The notes: generated by a model not told the origin, from the letters alone. A stretch of 64,000 nucleotides of DNA from Pseudomonas vranovensis DSM 16006 (GCF_000425805.1 NZ_AUED01000003.1:124001-188000); one strand, 5' to 3'; shown: positions 49,497 to 61,172, numbered from the stretch's first letter. Numbers and translations are program-made.

Positions 49497-50780
49497 ATGG
49501 CCCATGACACTTCCCGAAATGTTCCACCGACCCAGGGACCGGAGCTTGAAGAACTGCTGATCGACGCCGAGGCCGACGATGAACAGGTACAACACCAGCC
49601 GGTGCTGCTCAAGCGCCCTTGGCTGTTGCTGGTGGGTTTGGTGCTGGTGGCGCTGAACCTGCGCCCGGCGCTGTCGAGCATGGCACCGTTGCTCAACCAG
49701 GTCTCCGAGAGCCTTGGGCTGAGTGCTTCTGCGGCCGGCTTGCTGACCACCTTGCCGGTACTGTGCCTGGGACTGTTCGCGCCATTGGCGCCGGTACTGG
49801 CGCGTCGTTTTGGTAGTGAGCGGGTGGTCCTCGGCATTCTTCTGGTACTGGCGCTCGGGATTGCGGTGCGCAGTGCCTTTGGCAGTACCGGGTTGTTCCT
49901 CGGCACCATCATGGCCGGGGCCAGTATCGGCGTGGTAGGCGTATTGCTGCCAGGGATCGTCAAGCGCGATTTCCCGCAGCACGCTGGCACCCTCACGGGC
50001 GTCTACACCATGGCATTGTGCCTGGGGGCAGCGCTTGCCGCTGGCGCTACCGTGCCGCTGAGCCAGCACCTGGGCGACAGCTGGTCCCTGGGGTTGGGTT
50101 TCTGGTTGATTCCGGCGCTGCTGGCCGCCTTGATCTGGTTGCCCCAGGCGCGTGAAGGGCACGGCGCACACCATGTCGCCTATCGGGTGCGTGGCCTGTT
50201 GCGCGATCCGCTGGCCTGGCAGGTGACGCTGTACATGGGCCTGCAGTCGTCGCTGGCCTACATTGTGTTTGGCTGGCTTCCATCGATCCTGATCGGCCGC
50301 GGCCTGACCCCGACCCAGGCTGGCCTGGTGCTGTCAGGTTCAGTGATTGTGCAATTGATCAGCTCGCTGGCTGCCCCCTGGTTGGCAACCCGTGGCAAGG
50401 ATCAGCGCATCGCCATCGTCGGCGTTATGGTGTTGGTGCTGGCGGGCCTGTTCGGTTGCCTGTATGCACCACTCGAGGGTCTGTGGGGTTGGGCAATCAT
50501 TCTAGGGCTGGGGCAGGGTGGCAGTTTCGCCCTGGCCTTGACCTTGATTGTGCTGCGCTCAAAGGACGCGCATGTCGCTGCCAACCTGTCGAGCATGGCC
50601 CAGGGCGTGGGCTACACCCTGGCTTCCCTGGGGCCGTTCGCGGTCGGCCTGGTGCATGACCTGACCGGCGGCTGGGAAGCCGTTGGCTGGATTTTCGCGC
50701 TGGTGGGTATCGGTGCTATCGCCTTCGGCTTGAAGGCCGGGCGCAGTCTGCACGTGCAGGTGGTCAGCGAGCGCGTCTGA
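49497..50780 (+). CDS. MFS transporter, CynX/NimT family
   Basis: A 427-residue major facilitator protein with about twelve helices after a 40-residue acidic cytoplasmic N-terminus (ELEELLIDAEADDEQ). The first helix region ALNLRPALSSMAPLLNQV is the signature of the CynX/NimT group, whose members carry cyanate or 2-nitroimidazole. The substrate here is not known. Co-directional with the regulator just upstream, forming a regulator-transporter pair. Confidence 0.88.
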   Translation: MAHDTSRNVPPTQGPELEELLIDAEADDEQVQHQPVLLKRPWLLLVGLVLVALNLRPALSSMAPLLNQVSESLGLSASAAGLLTTLPVLCLGLFAPLAPVLARRFGSERVVLGILLVLALGIAVRSAFGSTGLFLGTIMAGASIGVVGVLLPGIVKRDFPQHAGTLTGVYTMALCLGAALAAGATVPLSQHLGDSWSLGLGFWLIPALLAALIWLPQAREGHGAHHVAYRVRGLLRDPLAWQVTLYMGLQSSLAYIVFGWLPSILIGRGLTPTQAGLVLSGSVIVQLISSLAAPWLATRGKDQRIAIVGVMVLVLAGLFGCLYAPLEGLWGWAIILGLGQGGSFALALTLIVLRSKDAHVAANLSSMAQGVGYTLASLGPFAVGLVHDLTGGWEAVGWIFALVGIGAIAFGLKAGRSLHVQVVSERV

Positions 50781-50831
50781 CCTGCCAGATGCTATTGTGC
50801 GGGTCTGTTCCCTCGGTAATGGACCCGCCTC

Positions 50832-51302
50832 ATGAGCGATGCCAACAACGCCCTGATCACGCGTTTCTACCAGGCCTTCCAACGCCTCGACGCCGAGGCC
50901 ATGGTGGCCTGCTACAGCGATGACATCGTCTTCAGTGATCCAGCCTTCGGAACCTTGCGTGGCAAGGATGCCGGCGATATGTGGCGCATGCTCACCACTC
51001 GCGCCAAGGACTTCTCCCTGACCTTCGACGCCGTGCGTGCCGATGAGCGAACCGGCAGCGCCCACTGGGTCGCCACCTACCTGTTCAGTCAGACTGGCCG
51101 AGTTGTGATCAACGATATCCAGGCGCGATTTGTCGTTCGTGACGGCAGGATCTGTGAGCATCACGACCGCTTTGACCTGTGGCGCTGGTCGCGACAGGCA
51201 CTGGGTATCAAGGGACTATTACTGGGCTGGACACCGCTGGTACAAGGCAAGGTCCGCCAGCAGGCATTGAAAGGCTTGCGTGCGTTTCAGGCCGGGCGCT
51301 GA
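50832..51302 (+). CDS. NTF2-like (SnoaL-type) protein
   Basis: A 156-residue soluble protein with the cone-shaped NTF2-like fold expected from [35 protein letters not shown] and the later [24 protein letters not shown]. Such proteins range from isomerases and hydrolases to non-enzymatic binders; no specific activity can be assigned. It follows the MFS gene by about 50 bases and may be independent. Confidence 0.85.
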   Translation: MSDANNALITRFYQAFQRLDAEAMVACYSDDIVFSDPAFGTLRGKDAGDMWRMLTTRAKDFSLTFDAVRADERTGSAHWVATYLFSQTGRVVINDIQARFVVRDGRICEHHDRFDLWRWSRQALGIKGLLLGWTPLVQGKVRQQALKGLRAFQAGR

Positions 51303-51342
51303 ACGGGTAAGCTGTCGGCTTTGCCGTTCACTAGACAGCACC

Positions 51343-51642
51343 GTGACCCAAGCCACTGCCGATTCACCTGCAAAATCCTGGTACCTCTATCTGGTACGGG
51401 CCGCCAATGGCTCGCTCTATTGTGGTATCAGCGATGATCCGCAACGACGTTTCATCGCCCATCAAAAGGGGCAGGGGGCGCGCTATTTCAGTACCAGCCC
51501 GGCCGTGGCGCTGGTGTATATCGAAGCCTGGCCCAGCAAGGCCGAAGCCTTGCGCCAGGAACGCTTGGTGAAGAAGTTGCGCAAAGGTGCCAAGGAAGCC
51601 CTGGTGGCCTCCTACAACTCGATCAGTCCTTGCGACGCTTGA
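51343..51642 (+). CDS. GIY-YIG nuclease-family protein (UPF0213/YhbQ-like), GTG start
   Basis: A 99-residue protein with a single GIY-YIG domain: [28 protein letters not shown] holds the two Tyr-rich strands and catalytic Arg, and [21 protein letters not shown] the later conserved Glu/Lys part. Stand-alone members such as YhbQ show DNA nuclease activity. The start is taken as GTG because no ATG suits; the ribosome site is weak. Its last 20 bases overlap the 3' end of the convergent yejK gene. Confidence 0.85.
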   Translation: MTQATADSPAKSWYLYLVRAANGSLYCGISDDPQRRFIAHQKGQGARYFSTSPAVALVYIEAWPSKAEALRQERLVKKLRKGAKEALVASYNSISPCDA

Positions 51643-52630
51643 GCTGATCGGTCAGCTGTGTCGGCAAGCCCTTGATGATCAACGTGCCGGCTTCTTCGTC
51701 GTATTCGATTTTCGAGCCCAGCAGGTGTGCTTCAAAGCTGATCGACAGTCCCTCGGCACGGCCGGTGAAGCGGCGGAACTGGTTCAGGGTGCGTTTGTCG
51801 GCCGGGATTTCCGGCGACAGGCCGTAGTCCTTGTTGCGGATGTGCTCGTAGAAGGCGCGTGGACGGTCTTCATCGATCAGCCCCGAGAGCTCTTCAAGGG
51901 TCACTGGCTCACCGGCCTTTGTCTGGCTGGTGGCATAATCGACCAGGGTCTGGGTTTTCTCCCGGGCGGCCTCTTCGGGCAGGTCTTCACTTTCGACGAA
52001 GTCGCTGAAGGCCTTGAGCAAGGTGCGTGTTTCGCCGGGGCCGTCGACGCCTTCCTGGCAGCCGATGAAGTCACGGAAGTACTCCGAGACCTTCTTGCCG
52101 TTCTTGCCCTTGATAAAGGAGATGTACTGCTTGGAGGCCTTGTTGTTCTGCCATTCGGACAGGTTGATGCGGGCCGCCAGGTGCAACTGGCCCAGGTCCA
52201 GGTGACGGGACGGCGTGACGTCCAGTTCGGCGTTTACCGCTACCCCTTCGCTGTGGTGCAGCAGGGCGATGGCCAGGTACTCGGTCATGCCTTGCTGATA
52301 GTGGGCGAACAAGACATGGCCGCCGACCGACAGGTTGGATTCTTCCATCAGTTTTTGCAGGTGCTCGACGGCGACCCGGCTGAAGGCAGTGAAGGTGCTG
52401 CCTGCATCCAGGTACTCCTTGAGCCAGCCGCTGAACGGGTGGGCACCCGATTCTGCGTGGAAGAAGCCCCAGGCTTTGCCTTGCTTGGCGTTGTAGCTGT
52501 TGTTGAGGTCGGCCAGGAGGTTTTCGATGGCGCTGGACTCGGTCAGTTCCGAGTCGCGTGCGTGCAGCACAGCGGGGCTGCCATCGGGCTTCTTGTCGAT
52601 CAGGTGGACGATGCAATGACGGATCGGCAT
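51623..52630 (-). CDS. yejK: Nucleoid-associated protein YejK (NdpA)
   Basis: Nucleoid-associated protein of 335 residues, full length for the 37-kDa NdpA family. The family starts [19 protein letters not shown] as here and contains [25 protein letters not shown]. In E. coli it interacts with topoisomerases and binds DNA. It is divergent from hupN, itself a nucleoid protein gene, across a 400-base gap with T-tracts. Confidence 0.95.
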   Translation of the reverse strand: MPIRHCIVHLIDKKPDGSPAVLHARDSELTESSAIENLLADLNNSYNAKQGKAWGFFHAESGAHPFSGWLKEYLDAGSTFTAFSRVAVEHLQKLMEESNLSVGGHVLFAHYQQGMTEYLAIALLHHSEGVAVNAELDVTPSRHLDLGQLHLAARINLSEWQNNKASKQYISFIKGKNGKKVSEYFRDFIGCQEGVDGPGETRTLLKAFSDFVESEDLPEEAAREKTQTLVDYATSQTKAGEPVTLEELSGLIDEDRPRAFYEHIRNKDYGLSPEIPADKRTLNQFRRFTGRAEGLSISFEAHLLGSKIEYDEEAGTLIIKGLPTQLTDQLKRRKD

Positions 52631-53038
52631 GGGATTCTCGGTTGAAAATGGGCGGTGCAGGCCGCGTTGCAAAGCTGCCAAGTGTACCTCAGCCCAAGGG
52701 TGATTCTGCGGCCAGTTGTTGGCAGAAATGGCGGTTGTTCGTTTTTTGTTCAATTTTTTGCGTTTTTTCGCGCAAACCCCCGAAAAACCTGCACATTTGC
52801 CCTGCCAGAGGCGGATATTTATCTATTCCTGTGGTAGTTTTGCCCGGTCTTGCGCCCCGTGTGTGGCGCATTGCTGGCAGACCGCTTGCGTCACGTCGAA
52901 CCAAACGCCGTTTTGCGTATCTACATACGCGATTGACGTGGCTGTAACACCGGACCGCCGGTTCCCCCGCAGGTCTGGCTCGATGACTGACGTAGCACTC
53001 TGCATACTCACTGAATTTGATAGGGAAGGAACACCACC
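52631..53038. other. yejK-hupN intergenic region with phased T-tracts
   Basis: About 400 bases without a supportable gene. It must hold promoters for the divergent yejK and hupN genes. Three T6 tracts start at 52742, 52754 and 52763, roughly one helical turn apart, and suggest bent DNA. A perfect palindrome lies at 52915-52930. No strong -35/-10 pair was found. Confidence 0.6.
52915..52930. promoter_or_regulatory. Perfect palindrome GCGTAT-N4-ATACGC upstream of hupN
   Basis: A 6-bp dyad with a four-base centre lies about 110 bases before hupN. Its size and symmetry suit a dimeric regulator site. No bound factor can be named from sequence. Confidence 0.4.
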
Positions 53039-53320
53039 ATGGCATTGACCAAAGACCAACTGATCGCCGACATCGCCGAAGCTATCGACGCGCCGAAAAC
53101 CACCGCGCGTAACGCTCTGGAGCAACTGGGTCAGATCGTTGCTGATCAACTGGAAAATGGCAGCGAAATCACACTGCCAGGCATTGGTAAACTGAAAATC
53201 ACCGAGCGTCCTGCCCGTACCGGCCGCAACCCTTCGACTGGCGCTGCCATCGAAATCGCTGCCAAGAAAGTCGTCAAGTTCGTGCCAGCCAAAGTGCTGA
53301 CCGACGCTGTAAACAAGTAA
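53039..53320 (+). CDS. hupN: HU-family DNA-binding protein (HupN-like)
   Basis: A 93-residue HU-fold protein: MALTKDQLIADIAEAID at the N-terminus, GIGKLKITERPARTGRNPSTGAAIEIAA covering the DNA-intercalating arm with its Arg/Asn-Pro tip, and VVKFVPAKVLTDAVN at the end. It bends and compacts DNA. Pseudomonas has several HU paralogues; the position next to yejK matches the one called HupN in P. putida. AAGGAA precedes the ATG and a strong terminator follows. Confidence 0.93.
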   Translation: MALTKDQLIADIAEAIDAPKTTARNALEQLGQIVADQLENGSEITLPGIGKLKITERPARTGRNPSTGAAIEIAAKKVVKFVPAKVLTDAVNK

Positions 53321-53334
53321 TTGTAAGCAGCTAC

Positions 53335-53373
53335 AAAAAACCGCGTCCGGTTCATCCGGACGCGGTTTTTTTT
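53335..53373. terminator. Bidirectional terminator between hupN and rlmF
   Basis: CCGCGTCCGG and CCGGACGCGG form a 10-bp stem around TTCAT, flanked by six A on the left and eight T on the right. It can stop both the hupN transcript and the convergent rlmF transcript. Confidence 0.92.
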
Positions 53374-53381
53374 GCCCGCTC

Positions 53382-54338
53382 CTACCGGGGTGTCCAGCGG
53401 GTTTGGCGCCATGTGTGGCGGGACGCTTGATCCTGGAAGGTCCAGGCCACCATACGGCTCTGCTTCTGCCCCTGGCCCATCTCGACGATACGCACCACCT
53501 GCGCACCCGCCTTCTTCAGGACGGCCTGGATGCCAGGTAGGTTGGACGCTTTGGACACCAACGAGGTGAACCACAGCACCTGCTGGCCCAAGGTCGCGCT
53601 CTCTGTCACCAGTTGGCTGACGAAGCGGATCTCGCCGCCTTCGCACCAAAGCTCGTTGTTCTGCCCGCCAAAGTTCAGCACCGGCAGCTTGCGCTTGGGG
53701 TCGGCCTTGCCCAGGGCACGCCACTTGCGCTGGCTACCACGCGTGGCTTCCTCGCGGGAGGCATGGAAGGGCGGGTTGCACAAGGTCAGGTCGTAGCGCT
53801 CGTCGTCTTTGAGCAGGCCTAGCAGGATGTGTTTGCGATTACCTTGCTGGCGCAGGCTGATGGCCTTGTCCAGGCCGTTGGCCTGGACGATGGCCTTGGC
53901 GGCGGCGAGGGCCGTGGGGTCGATATCGGAGCCCAGGAAGCGCCAGCGGTAGTCGCTGTGGCCCAGCAGTGGGTAGATGCAGTTGGCGCCTACGCCGATA
54001 TCCAGTGCCCGCACCTGGGAGCCTCGTGGTATTTCACCGCCGTTTTCTTCGGCCAGCAGGTCGGCCAGCACATGGATGTAGTCGGCGCGCCCGGGAATGG
54101 GCGGGCACAGGTAGTCGGCCGGAATGTCCCAGTGCTGAATGCCGTACTGGGCCTTGAGCAAGGCACGGTTGAATACCCGTACGGCTTCGGGGTTGGCAAA
54201 GTCGATGCTGGGCTTGCCGTGGGGGTTGGTGATCATGAACTGGCCCAGCTCGGGGCTGCTCTTGATCAGCTCGGGAAAGTTGTAGCGGCCCTGGTGGCGG
54301 TTGCGCGGATGCAGGGTCGGTTTGTCGGGTGTGGTCAT
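53382..54338 (-). CDS. rlmF: 23S rRNA (adenine-1618-N6)-methyltransferase RlmF
   Basis: SAM-dependent methyltransferase of 318 residues modifying A1618 of 23S rRNA. The SAM-binding loop is [16 protein letters not shown] and the catalytic motif NPPFHAS is intact, the NPPF form typical of N6-adenine methylation. N-terminal [16 protein letters not shown] is conserved in the family. It is a single gene with a REP pair upstream and a shared terminator downstream. Confidence 0.95.
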   Translation of the reverse strand: MTTPDKPTLHPRNRHQGRYNFPELIKSSPELGQFMITNPHGKPSIDFANPEAVRVFNRALLKAQYGIQHWDIPADYLCPPIPGRADYIHVLADLLAEENGGEIPRGSQVRALDIGVGANCIYPLLGHSDYRWRFLGSDIDPTALAAAKAIVQANGLDKAISLRQQGNRKHILLGLLKDDERYDLTLCNPPFHASREEATRGSQRKWRALGKADPKRKLPVLNFGGQNNELWCEGGEIRFVSQLVTESATLGQQVLWFTSLVSKASNLPGIQAVLKKAGAQVVRIVEMGQGQKQSRMVAWTFQDQASRHTWRQTRWTPR

Positions 54339-54358
54339 CGTGGTGTCCGGTGGAAAGC

Positions 54359-54410
54359 ATCGCGGGTCAAGCCCGCTCCTGCTGGTGCAGGAGCGGGCTT
54401 GACCCGCGAT
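54359..54410. repeat. REP perfect inverted pair
   Basis: A perfect 24-bp stem (ATCGCGGGTCAAGCCC then GCTCCTGC on the left arm) with a loop of only four bases. It lies between rlmF and the end of valS and would form a very stable RNA hairpin downstream of valS. Confidence 0.88.
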
Positions 54411-54433
54411 GGCATCACTGAGATCAGCGATCG

Positions 54434-57280
54434 TTACAGCGCAGCGATCCGCGCATGCTGCTCGGTGAAGTTGGCCAGGGCCTGTTCGGCCTCAGCCAGC
54501 TTGGCGCGTTCCTTGTCAATCACCGCCGGCGGAGCCTTGTCGACGAAAGCGGCGTTGGACAGCTTGCCGCCCACGCGCTGGACTTCGCCCTGCAGGCGCT
54601 GGATTTCCTTGTTCAGGCGTGCCAGCTCCGCGTCCTTGTCGATCAGGCCGGCCATCGGCACCAGCACTTGCAGGTCGCCAACCAGTGCGGTGGCGCTCAG
54701 CGGTGCTTCGTCCTGCTCGCCCAGCACGGTGAAGGACTCGATCTTCGCCAGCTTCTTGAGCAGCGCTTCGTTCTCCTGCAGGCGACGCTGGTCTTCGGCA
54801 CTGGCGTTCTTGAGGAACAGTTGCAGGGGCTTGCCCGGGCCGATGTTCATCTCGCCGCGAATGTTGCGCACGCCGAGCATCAGTTCCTTGAGCCATTCGA
54901 TATCGCCTTCGGCAGCGGCATCGATGCGGCTTTCATTGGCCACCGGCCATGGCTGCAGCATGATGGTCTTGCCTTCGGCACCGGCCAGCGGCGCCAGGCG
55001 CTGCCAGATTTCTTCGGTGATGAACGGCATGAACGGGTGCGCCAGGCGCAGGGCCACTTCCAGTACGCGTACCAGGGTGCGGCGGGTGCCACGGGCGCGC
55101 TCGACCGGGGCGTTCTCGTCCCACAGTACCGGCTTGGATAGCTCCAGGTACCAGTCGCAGTACTGGTTCCAGATGAACTCGTAGAGCGCCTGGGCGGCCA
55201 GGTCGAAGCGGAACTGTTCCAACTGGCGGGTCACCTCGGCTTCGGTGCGCTGCAGTTGGGAGATGATCCAGCGATCAGCCAGCGACAGCTCGTAGGCTTC
55301 GCCGTTCTGGCCGCAGTCTTCACCTTTGTCCAGGACGTAGCGGGCGGCGTTCCAGATCTTGTTGCAGAAGTTGCGGTAGCCCTCGACACGGCCCATGTCG
55401 AACTTGATGTCGCGCCCGGTGGAGGCGAGGGAGCAGAAGGTAAAGCGCAGGGCGTCGGTGCCGTAGCTGGCAATGCCTTCGGGGAACTCGGCCTTGGTCT
55501 GCTTGGCGATTTTCTCGGCGAGCTTGGGCTGCATCAGGCCACTGGTGCGTTTTTCCAGCAGCTCGTCCAGGGTAATGCCGTCGACGATGTCCAGCGGGTC
55601 AAGGACGTTGCCCTTGGACTTGGACATCTTCTGGCCCTGGCCGTCGCGGACCAGGCCGTGAACGTACACGGTCTTGAACGGAACCTGCGGGGTGCCGTCT
55701 TCATTCTTCACCAGGTGCATGGTGAGCATGATCATCCGGGCGACCCAGAAGAAAATGATATCGAAACCGGTGACTAGCACGTCGGTGGAGTGGAAGGTCT
55801 TGAGGAACTCGGTCTGCTGTGGCCAGCCCAGGGTCGAGAAGGTCCACAGGCCCGAGCTGAACCAGGTGTCGAGAACGTCGTTGTCCTGGTTCAGGACCAC
55901 GTCGGCACCCAGGTTGTGCTTGGCGCGGACTTCTTCTTCGCTGCGCCCGACATAGACCTTGCCCGACTCGTCGTACCAGGCCGGAATGCGGTGGCCCCAC
56001 CACAGCTGGCGGCTGATGCACCAGTCCTGGATATCGCGCATCCAGGAGAAGTACATGTTCTCGTACTGTTTAGGCACGAACTGGATACGACCGTCTTCAA
56101 CGGCGGCGATGGCAGGCTCGGCCAGCGGTTTGGTCGACACGTACCACTGGTCGGTCAGCCAAGGCTCGATGACGGTGCCGGAGCGGTCGCCCTTCGGTAC
56201 CTTCAGGGCGTGGTCGTCGACGCTGACCAGCAGGCCCGCGGCGTCGAAGTCGGCAACGATCTGCTTGCGCGCGACGAAGCGGTCCAGGCCTGCATACTGC
56301 GCGGGCAGGGTGGCGTCGACGCTTTCGTTGACGCTGCCGTCGAGGTTGAACACCTGGGCTGCCGGCAGCACGAAGGCGTTCTTGTCGAAGATGTTCAGCA
56401 GCGGCAGGTTGTGACGCTTGCCGACTTCATAGTCATTGAAGTCGTGGGCCGGGGTGATCTTCACGCAGCCGGTGCCGAACTCGGGGTCGCAGTAGTCGTC
56501 GCCGATGATCGGGATGCGGCGGCCAACCAGCGGCAGCTCGACGAACTTGCCGATCAGCGCCTTGTAGCGCTCGTCTTCGGGATTCACAGCCACCGCTGCG
56601 TCGCCGAGCATGGTTTCCGGGCGGGTAGTGGCAACGATCAGGTAGTCTTTGCCGTCGGCGGTCTTGGCGCCGTCAGCCAGCGGGTAGCGCAGGTTCCACA
56701 GGTGGCCTTTTTCGTCGTGGTTTTCCACTTCGAGGTCGGAAATCGCCGTGTGCAGCTTGGTGTCCCAGTTGACCAGGCGCTTGCCGCGGTAGATCAGGCC
56801 GTCTTCATGCAGGCGCACGAAGGCTTCCTTGACAGCTTCAGACAGGCCATCGTCCATGGTGAAGCGCTCGCGGCTCCAGTCGACCGACGAGCCCAGGCGG
56901 CGGATCTGGCGGCTGATGTTGCCACCCGACTGATCCTTCCACTCCCAGACCTTTTCCAGGAATTTTTCGCGACCCAGGTCGTGGCGGTTCTGGCCTTTGG
57001 CTTCGAGCTGACGCTCGACCAGCATCTGGGTGGCGATACCGGCGTGGTCGGTACCTGGCTGCCACAGGGTGTTGCGACCCTGCATGCGGCGGAAACGGAT
57101 CAGGGCGTCCATGATCGCGTTGTTGAAACCATGACCCATGTGCAGGCTGCCGGTGACGTTCGGCGGCGGAATCATGATGGTGTAGGAATCGCCCGCGCCT
57201 TGCGGGGCGAAATAATTCTCGGACTCCCAGGTGTTGTACCAGGAAGTTTCAATTGCGTGCGGCTGGTAGGTCTTATCCAT
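54434..57280 (-). CDS. valS: Valyl-tRNA synthetase
   Basis: Class I synthetase of 948 residues charging tRNA-Val, with an editing domain. The HIGH motif is in [16 protein letters not shown] and KMSKS in [15 protein letters not shown]; a C-terminal coiled coil ([19 protein letters not shown]) binds the tRNA. The start [16 protein letters not shown] is that of the family; a longer in-frame reading upstream crosses a REP element and is rejected. It is downstream of holC and an uncharacterised gene on the same strand. Confidence 0.98.
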   Translation of the reverse strand: MDKTYQPHAIETSWYNTWESENYFAPQGAGDSYTIMIPPPNVTGSLHMGHGFNNAIMDALIRFRRMQGRNTLWQPGTDHAGIATQMLVERQLEAKGQNRHDLGREKFLEKVWEWKDQSGGNISRQIRRLGSSVDWSRERFTMDDGLSEAVKEAFVRLHEDGLIYRGKRLVNWDTKLHTAISDLEVENHDEKGHLWNLRYPLADGAKTADGKDYLIVATTRPETMLGDAAVAVNPEDERYKALIGKFVELPLVGRRIPIIGDDYCDPEFGTGCVKITPAHDFNDYEVGKRHNLPLLNIFDKNAFVLPAAQVFNLDGSVNESVDATLPAQYAGLDRFVARKQIVADFDAAGLLVSVDDHALKVPKGDRSGTVIEPWLTDQWYVSTKPLAEPAIAAVEDGRIQFVPKQYENMYFSWMRDIQDWCISRQLWWGHRIPAWYDESGKVYVGRSEEEVRAKHNLGADVVLNQDNDVLDTWFSSGLWTFSTLGWPQQTEFLKTFHSTDVLVTGFDIIFFWVARMIMLTMHLVKNEDGTPQVPFKTVYVHGLVRDGQGQKMSKSKGNVLDPLDIVDGITLDELLEKRTSGLMQPKLAEKIAKQTKAEFPEGIASYGTDALRFTFCSLASTGRDIKFDMGRVEGYRNFCNKIWNAARYVLDKGEDCGQNGEAYELSLADRWIISQLQRTEAEVTRQLEQFRFDLAAQALYEFIWNQYCDWYLELSKPVLWDENAPVERARGTRRTLVRVLEVALRLAHPFMPFITEEIWQRLAPLAGAEGKTIMLQPWPVANESRIDAAAEGDIEWLKELMLGVRNIRGEMNIGPGKPLQLFLKNASAEDQRRLQENEALLKKLAKIESFTVLGEQDEAPLSATALVGDLQVLVPMAGLIDKDAELARLNKEIQRLQGEVQRVGGKLSNAAFVDKAPPAVIDKERAKLAEAEQALANFTEQHARIAAL

Positions 57281-57378
57281 GCGCGGCGGGACCCTTAGGC
57301 ATTTATTCAGGAAAGCCGGTAAGTATAACGGGGATAAGGGCCGGGGCGTAGAGCGAGGTGATGGCAGGAGGCAAAAAC

Positions 57379-57429
57379 ATCGCGGGGCAAGGCCGCTCCT
57401 ACCGGGCAGGAGCGGCCTTGCCCCGCGAT
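57379..57429. repeat. REP perfect inverted pair abutting a stop codon
   Basis: A perfect 22-bp stem (ATCGCGGGGCAAGG then CCGCTCCT) around a seven-base centre lies between valS and the small gene upstream of it. Its edge touches the stop codon of that gene. Confidence 0.88.
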
Positions 57430-57792
57430 TCACTCTGGAAGCTGGCCGAGCAGCCGCTCCAGGCGAGCATCGAGACGACGCTTGATTTCGTTCTCGATGT
57501 GCGGGGTAAAGTCGTTGATCACATCTTGCATGATCAACTGCGCGGCGGCACGCAACTCGGTGTCCAGGTGCAGCAGGGTTTCCTGGCGGCGAGCCTGTGG
57601 GTCGTCAGCCACTACCGGGGCAGCAGCAGGAGCTGGCGGCACGATGGCTTCTTCGAGCAACAGCGGGATTTGCTCCTCGACGGTATCGGTCAGCAGCGGT
57701 GGCTCAAGGGATTCGTCGCCCAGCAACTGGCGAATCGACTCGAGGTCGTCCAGCAGGTGTGCGGATTGGGGCAGGGCAGTGGGTTTATCCAT
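57430..57792 (-). CDS. Uncharacterised protein between holC and valS
   Basis: A 120-residue protein of unknown function, conserved in this position in Pseudomonas (for example between holC and valS in P. aeruginosa). The N-terminal third is acidic ([15 protein letters not shown]), the middle has an Ala/Pro run ([15 protein letters not shown]) and the last 50 residues look helical and amphipathic ([35 protein letters not shown]). No signal peptide or membrane segment. It starts four bases after the holC stop, so it is co-translated with holC. Confidence 0.8.
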   Translation of the reverse strand: MDKPTALPQSAHLLDDLESIRQLLGDESLEPPLLTDTVEEQIPLLLEEAIVPPAPAAAPVVADDPQARRQETLLHLDTELRAAAQLIMQDVINDFTPHIENEIKRRLDARLERLLGQLPE

Positions 57793-57796
57793 CGTC

Positions 57797-58225
57797 TCAG
57801 AGTCGCTGTAAGCGGTGATTCTGCAGAGCATAGCCCTGTTCGCGGTAGAAACGGTAACTCTCTCGGGCAGCCAGACGAATCGTCGGCTCCTCGACCACGA
57901 TCTCGGCAATACGGGCAAAGCGCGCGGCGAACGGCGGTACCTTCAGGTCCAGGTTGATCAACAGGTCCTGATGGCTGCCGGCGTCGTCGCCAAGGCCGAG
58001 GGCCACACTGCCTTGCGGGTCGTCTTCGGCCGGGCTGTGGGGCACGAAGGCCTCGCCCTTGAAGGCCCACAGGCGCGCGTCCAGTTCATCGCGCTGGGCG
58101 GCATCGCTGCAGTGCAGGTAAACCCTGTGGCCAAGGCGCCAGGCCTTGTCGCAGAGCTTGCAGGCGAAATCCAGGCGCGCCGAGGGCGCGTCGCTGGGCA
58201 GAATATAGAAATCGACTTTGCTCAT
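57797..58225 (-). CDS. holC: DNA polymerase III subunit chi
   Basis: Chi subunit of the clamp loader, 142 residues, linking polymerase III to single-strand binding protein. The start MSKVDFYILPSDAP and the segment FACKLCDKAWRLGHRVYLHCSDAAQRDELDARLW are characteristic. It lies downstream of pepA and upstream of an uncharacterised gene and valS, the usual pepA-holC-valS order. Confidence 0.95.
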   Translation of the reverse strand: MSKVDFYILPSDAPSARLDFACKLCDKAWRLGHRVYLHCSDAAQRDELDARLWAFKGEAFVPHSPAEDDPQGSVALGLGDDAGSHQDLLINLDLKVPPFAARFARIAEIVVEEPTIRLAARESYRFYREQGYALQNHRLQRL

Positions 58226-58276
58226 GGTCAGCCTGCCGGGCGATTACGTCCGAAGACGCAACCGCCCGGCTGTCAC

Positions 58277-59962
<1,686 letters not shown>

Positions 59963-60056
59963 TTATCCAGGTTCGCATTGGCGAGCCGGTAACTATCTTG
60001 GCAGTTATGTATTCCTTGTTCGGCTGTCCGAGCCTGACAACCCAGGAGTGTCTGGT

Positions 60057-61172
60057 TTGATCGTCTTCCGTTATCTGTCCCGTGAGGTCCTGGTGACCCT
60101 GAGTGCCGTCAGCGCCGTGCTGTTGGTCATCATCATGAGCGGGCGCTTCATCAAGTACCTGGCCCAGGCGGCCCAGGGCATCCTCGATCCGGGTGTGCTG
60201 TTCCTGATCATGGGGTATCGCCTGCCGGGCTTCCTTCAATTGATCCTGCCGCTGGGGCTGTTCCTCGGGATTCTCCTGGCCTATGGCCGGCTCTACCTGG
60301 AAAGCGAGATGACCGTGCTCTCGGCGACCGGCATGAGCCAGCAGCGCCTGCTGCGCATGACCATGGCGCCTGCGGCACTGGTGGCTTTGCTGGTGGCTTG
60401 GCTGAGCCTGGGCCTGGCGCCTCAGGGCGTGACCAAGGTCGCCCAGATCATCAACCAGCAGGATGCCCTGACCGAATTCGACACCCTGGTGCCAGGGCGA
60501 TTCCAGACCTTGCGCGACGGCACGCGGGTCACCTACACCGAGCAGTTGTCCGAAGACCGCGGCAACCTGGGCGGCGTGTTCATTTCCGAGAAGCGCTTCT
60601 CCGAAGACAAGACCAAGGAGCGTGCGCCCTCGGTACTGGTCGCCGAGAAGGGCCGGCAAGAAGTCGGTGCCGACGGCAATCGCTACCTGATCCTGGAAAA
60701 CGGCTACCGCTACGATGGCAACCCAGGCCAGGCCGACTACCGCGCGATCAAGTACGACACCTATGGCGTGTTGCTGCCCAAGCCTGAGGTCAGCGAAGAA
60801 ATCACTGACCGCGAGGCGATCCCGACTTCCGATCTGATCGGCCACGACGGCCTGCGCGAGCGTGCCGAGCTGCAATGGCGCCTGTCGCTGCCGCTGCTGG
60901 TGTTCATCGTGACCCTGATGGCAGTGCCGCTGTCGCGGGTCAACCCGCGCCAGGGCCGCTTCCTCAAGCTGCTGCCGGCGATTCTTCTGTATATGGCGTA
61001 CCTGACAATGCTGATTGCCGTGCGTGGCGCCCTGGAGAAAGGCAAGCTGCCGATCGGCCTGGGTATCTGGTGGGTCCACGGGCTGTTCCTGTTCATCGGC
61101 CTGGGCTTGATGTACTGGGAGCCGATGCGCCTCAAGCGTGCCGCTCGCCGTGCGGAGGTGGCCCATGGTTAA
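60057..61172 (+). CDS. lptF: LPS export permease LptF (TTG start)
   Basis: Inner-membrane permease of about 371 residues, one half of the LptB2FG transporter. It has six helices with a periplasmic jellyroll between helices 3 and 4 (VTYTEQLSEDRGNLGGVFI). The TTG start giving (M)IVFRYLSREVLVTLSAV is chosen because AGGAG lies eight bases before it; an in-frame GTG at 60048 has no good site. Its end overlaps lptG by eight bases. Partners lptB, lptA and lptC are elsewhere in this window. Confidence 0.95.
   Translation: MIVFRYLSREVLVTLSAVSAVLLVIIMSGRFIKYLAQAAQGILDPGVLFLIMGYRLPGFLQLILPLGLFLGILLAYGRLYLESEMTVLSATGMSQQRLLRMTMAPAALVALLVAWLSLGLAPQGVTKVAQIINQQDALTEFDTLVPGRFQTLRDGTRVTYTEQLSEDRGNLGGVFISEKRFSEDKTKERAPSVLVAEKGRQEVGADGNRYLILENGYRYDGNPGQADYRAIKYDTYGVLLPKPEVSEEITDREAIPTSDLIGHDGLRERAELQWRLSLPLLVFIVTLMAVPLSRVNPRQGRFLKLLPAILLYMAYLTMLIAVRGALEKGKLPIGLGIWWVHGLFLFIGLGLMYWEPMRLKRAARRAEVAHG

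Noticed and set aside
55790-57298. 502-codon open frame antisense to valS
   Set aside because: Shadow of valS; Val/Gln/Gly-rich composition and no ribosome site.
57281-57433. N-terminal extension of valyl-tRNA synthetase
   Set aside because: Runs through a REP element and precedes the family start [14 protein letters not shown].
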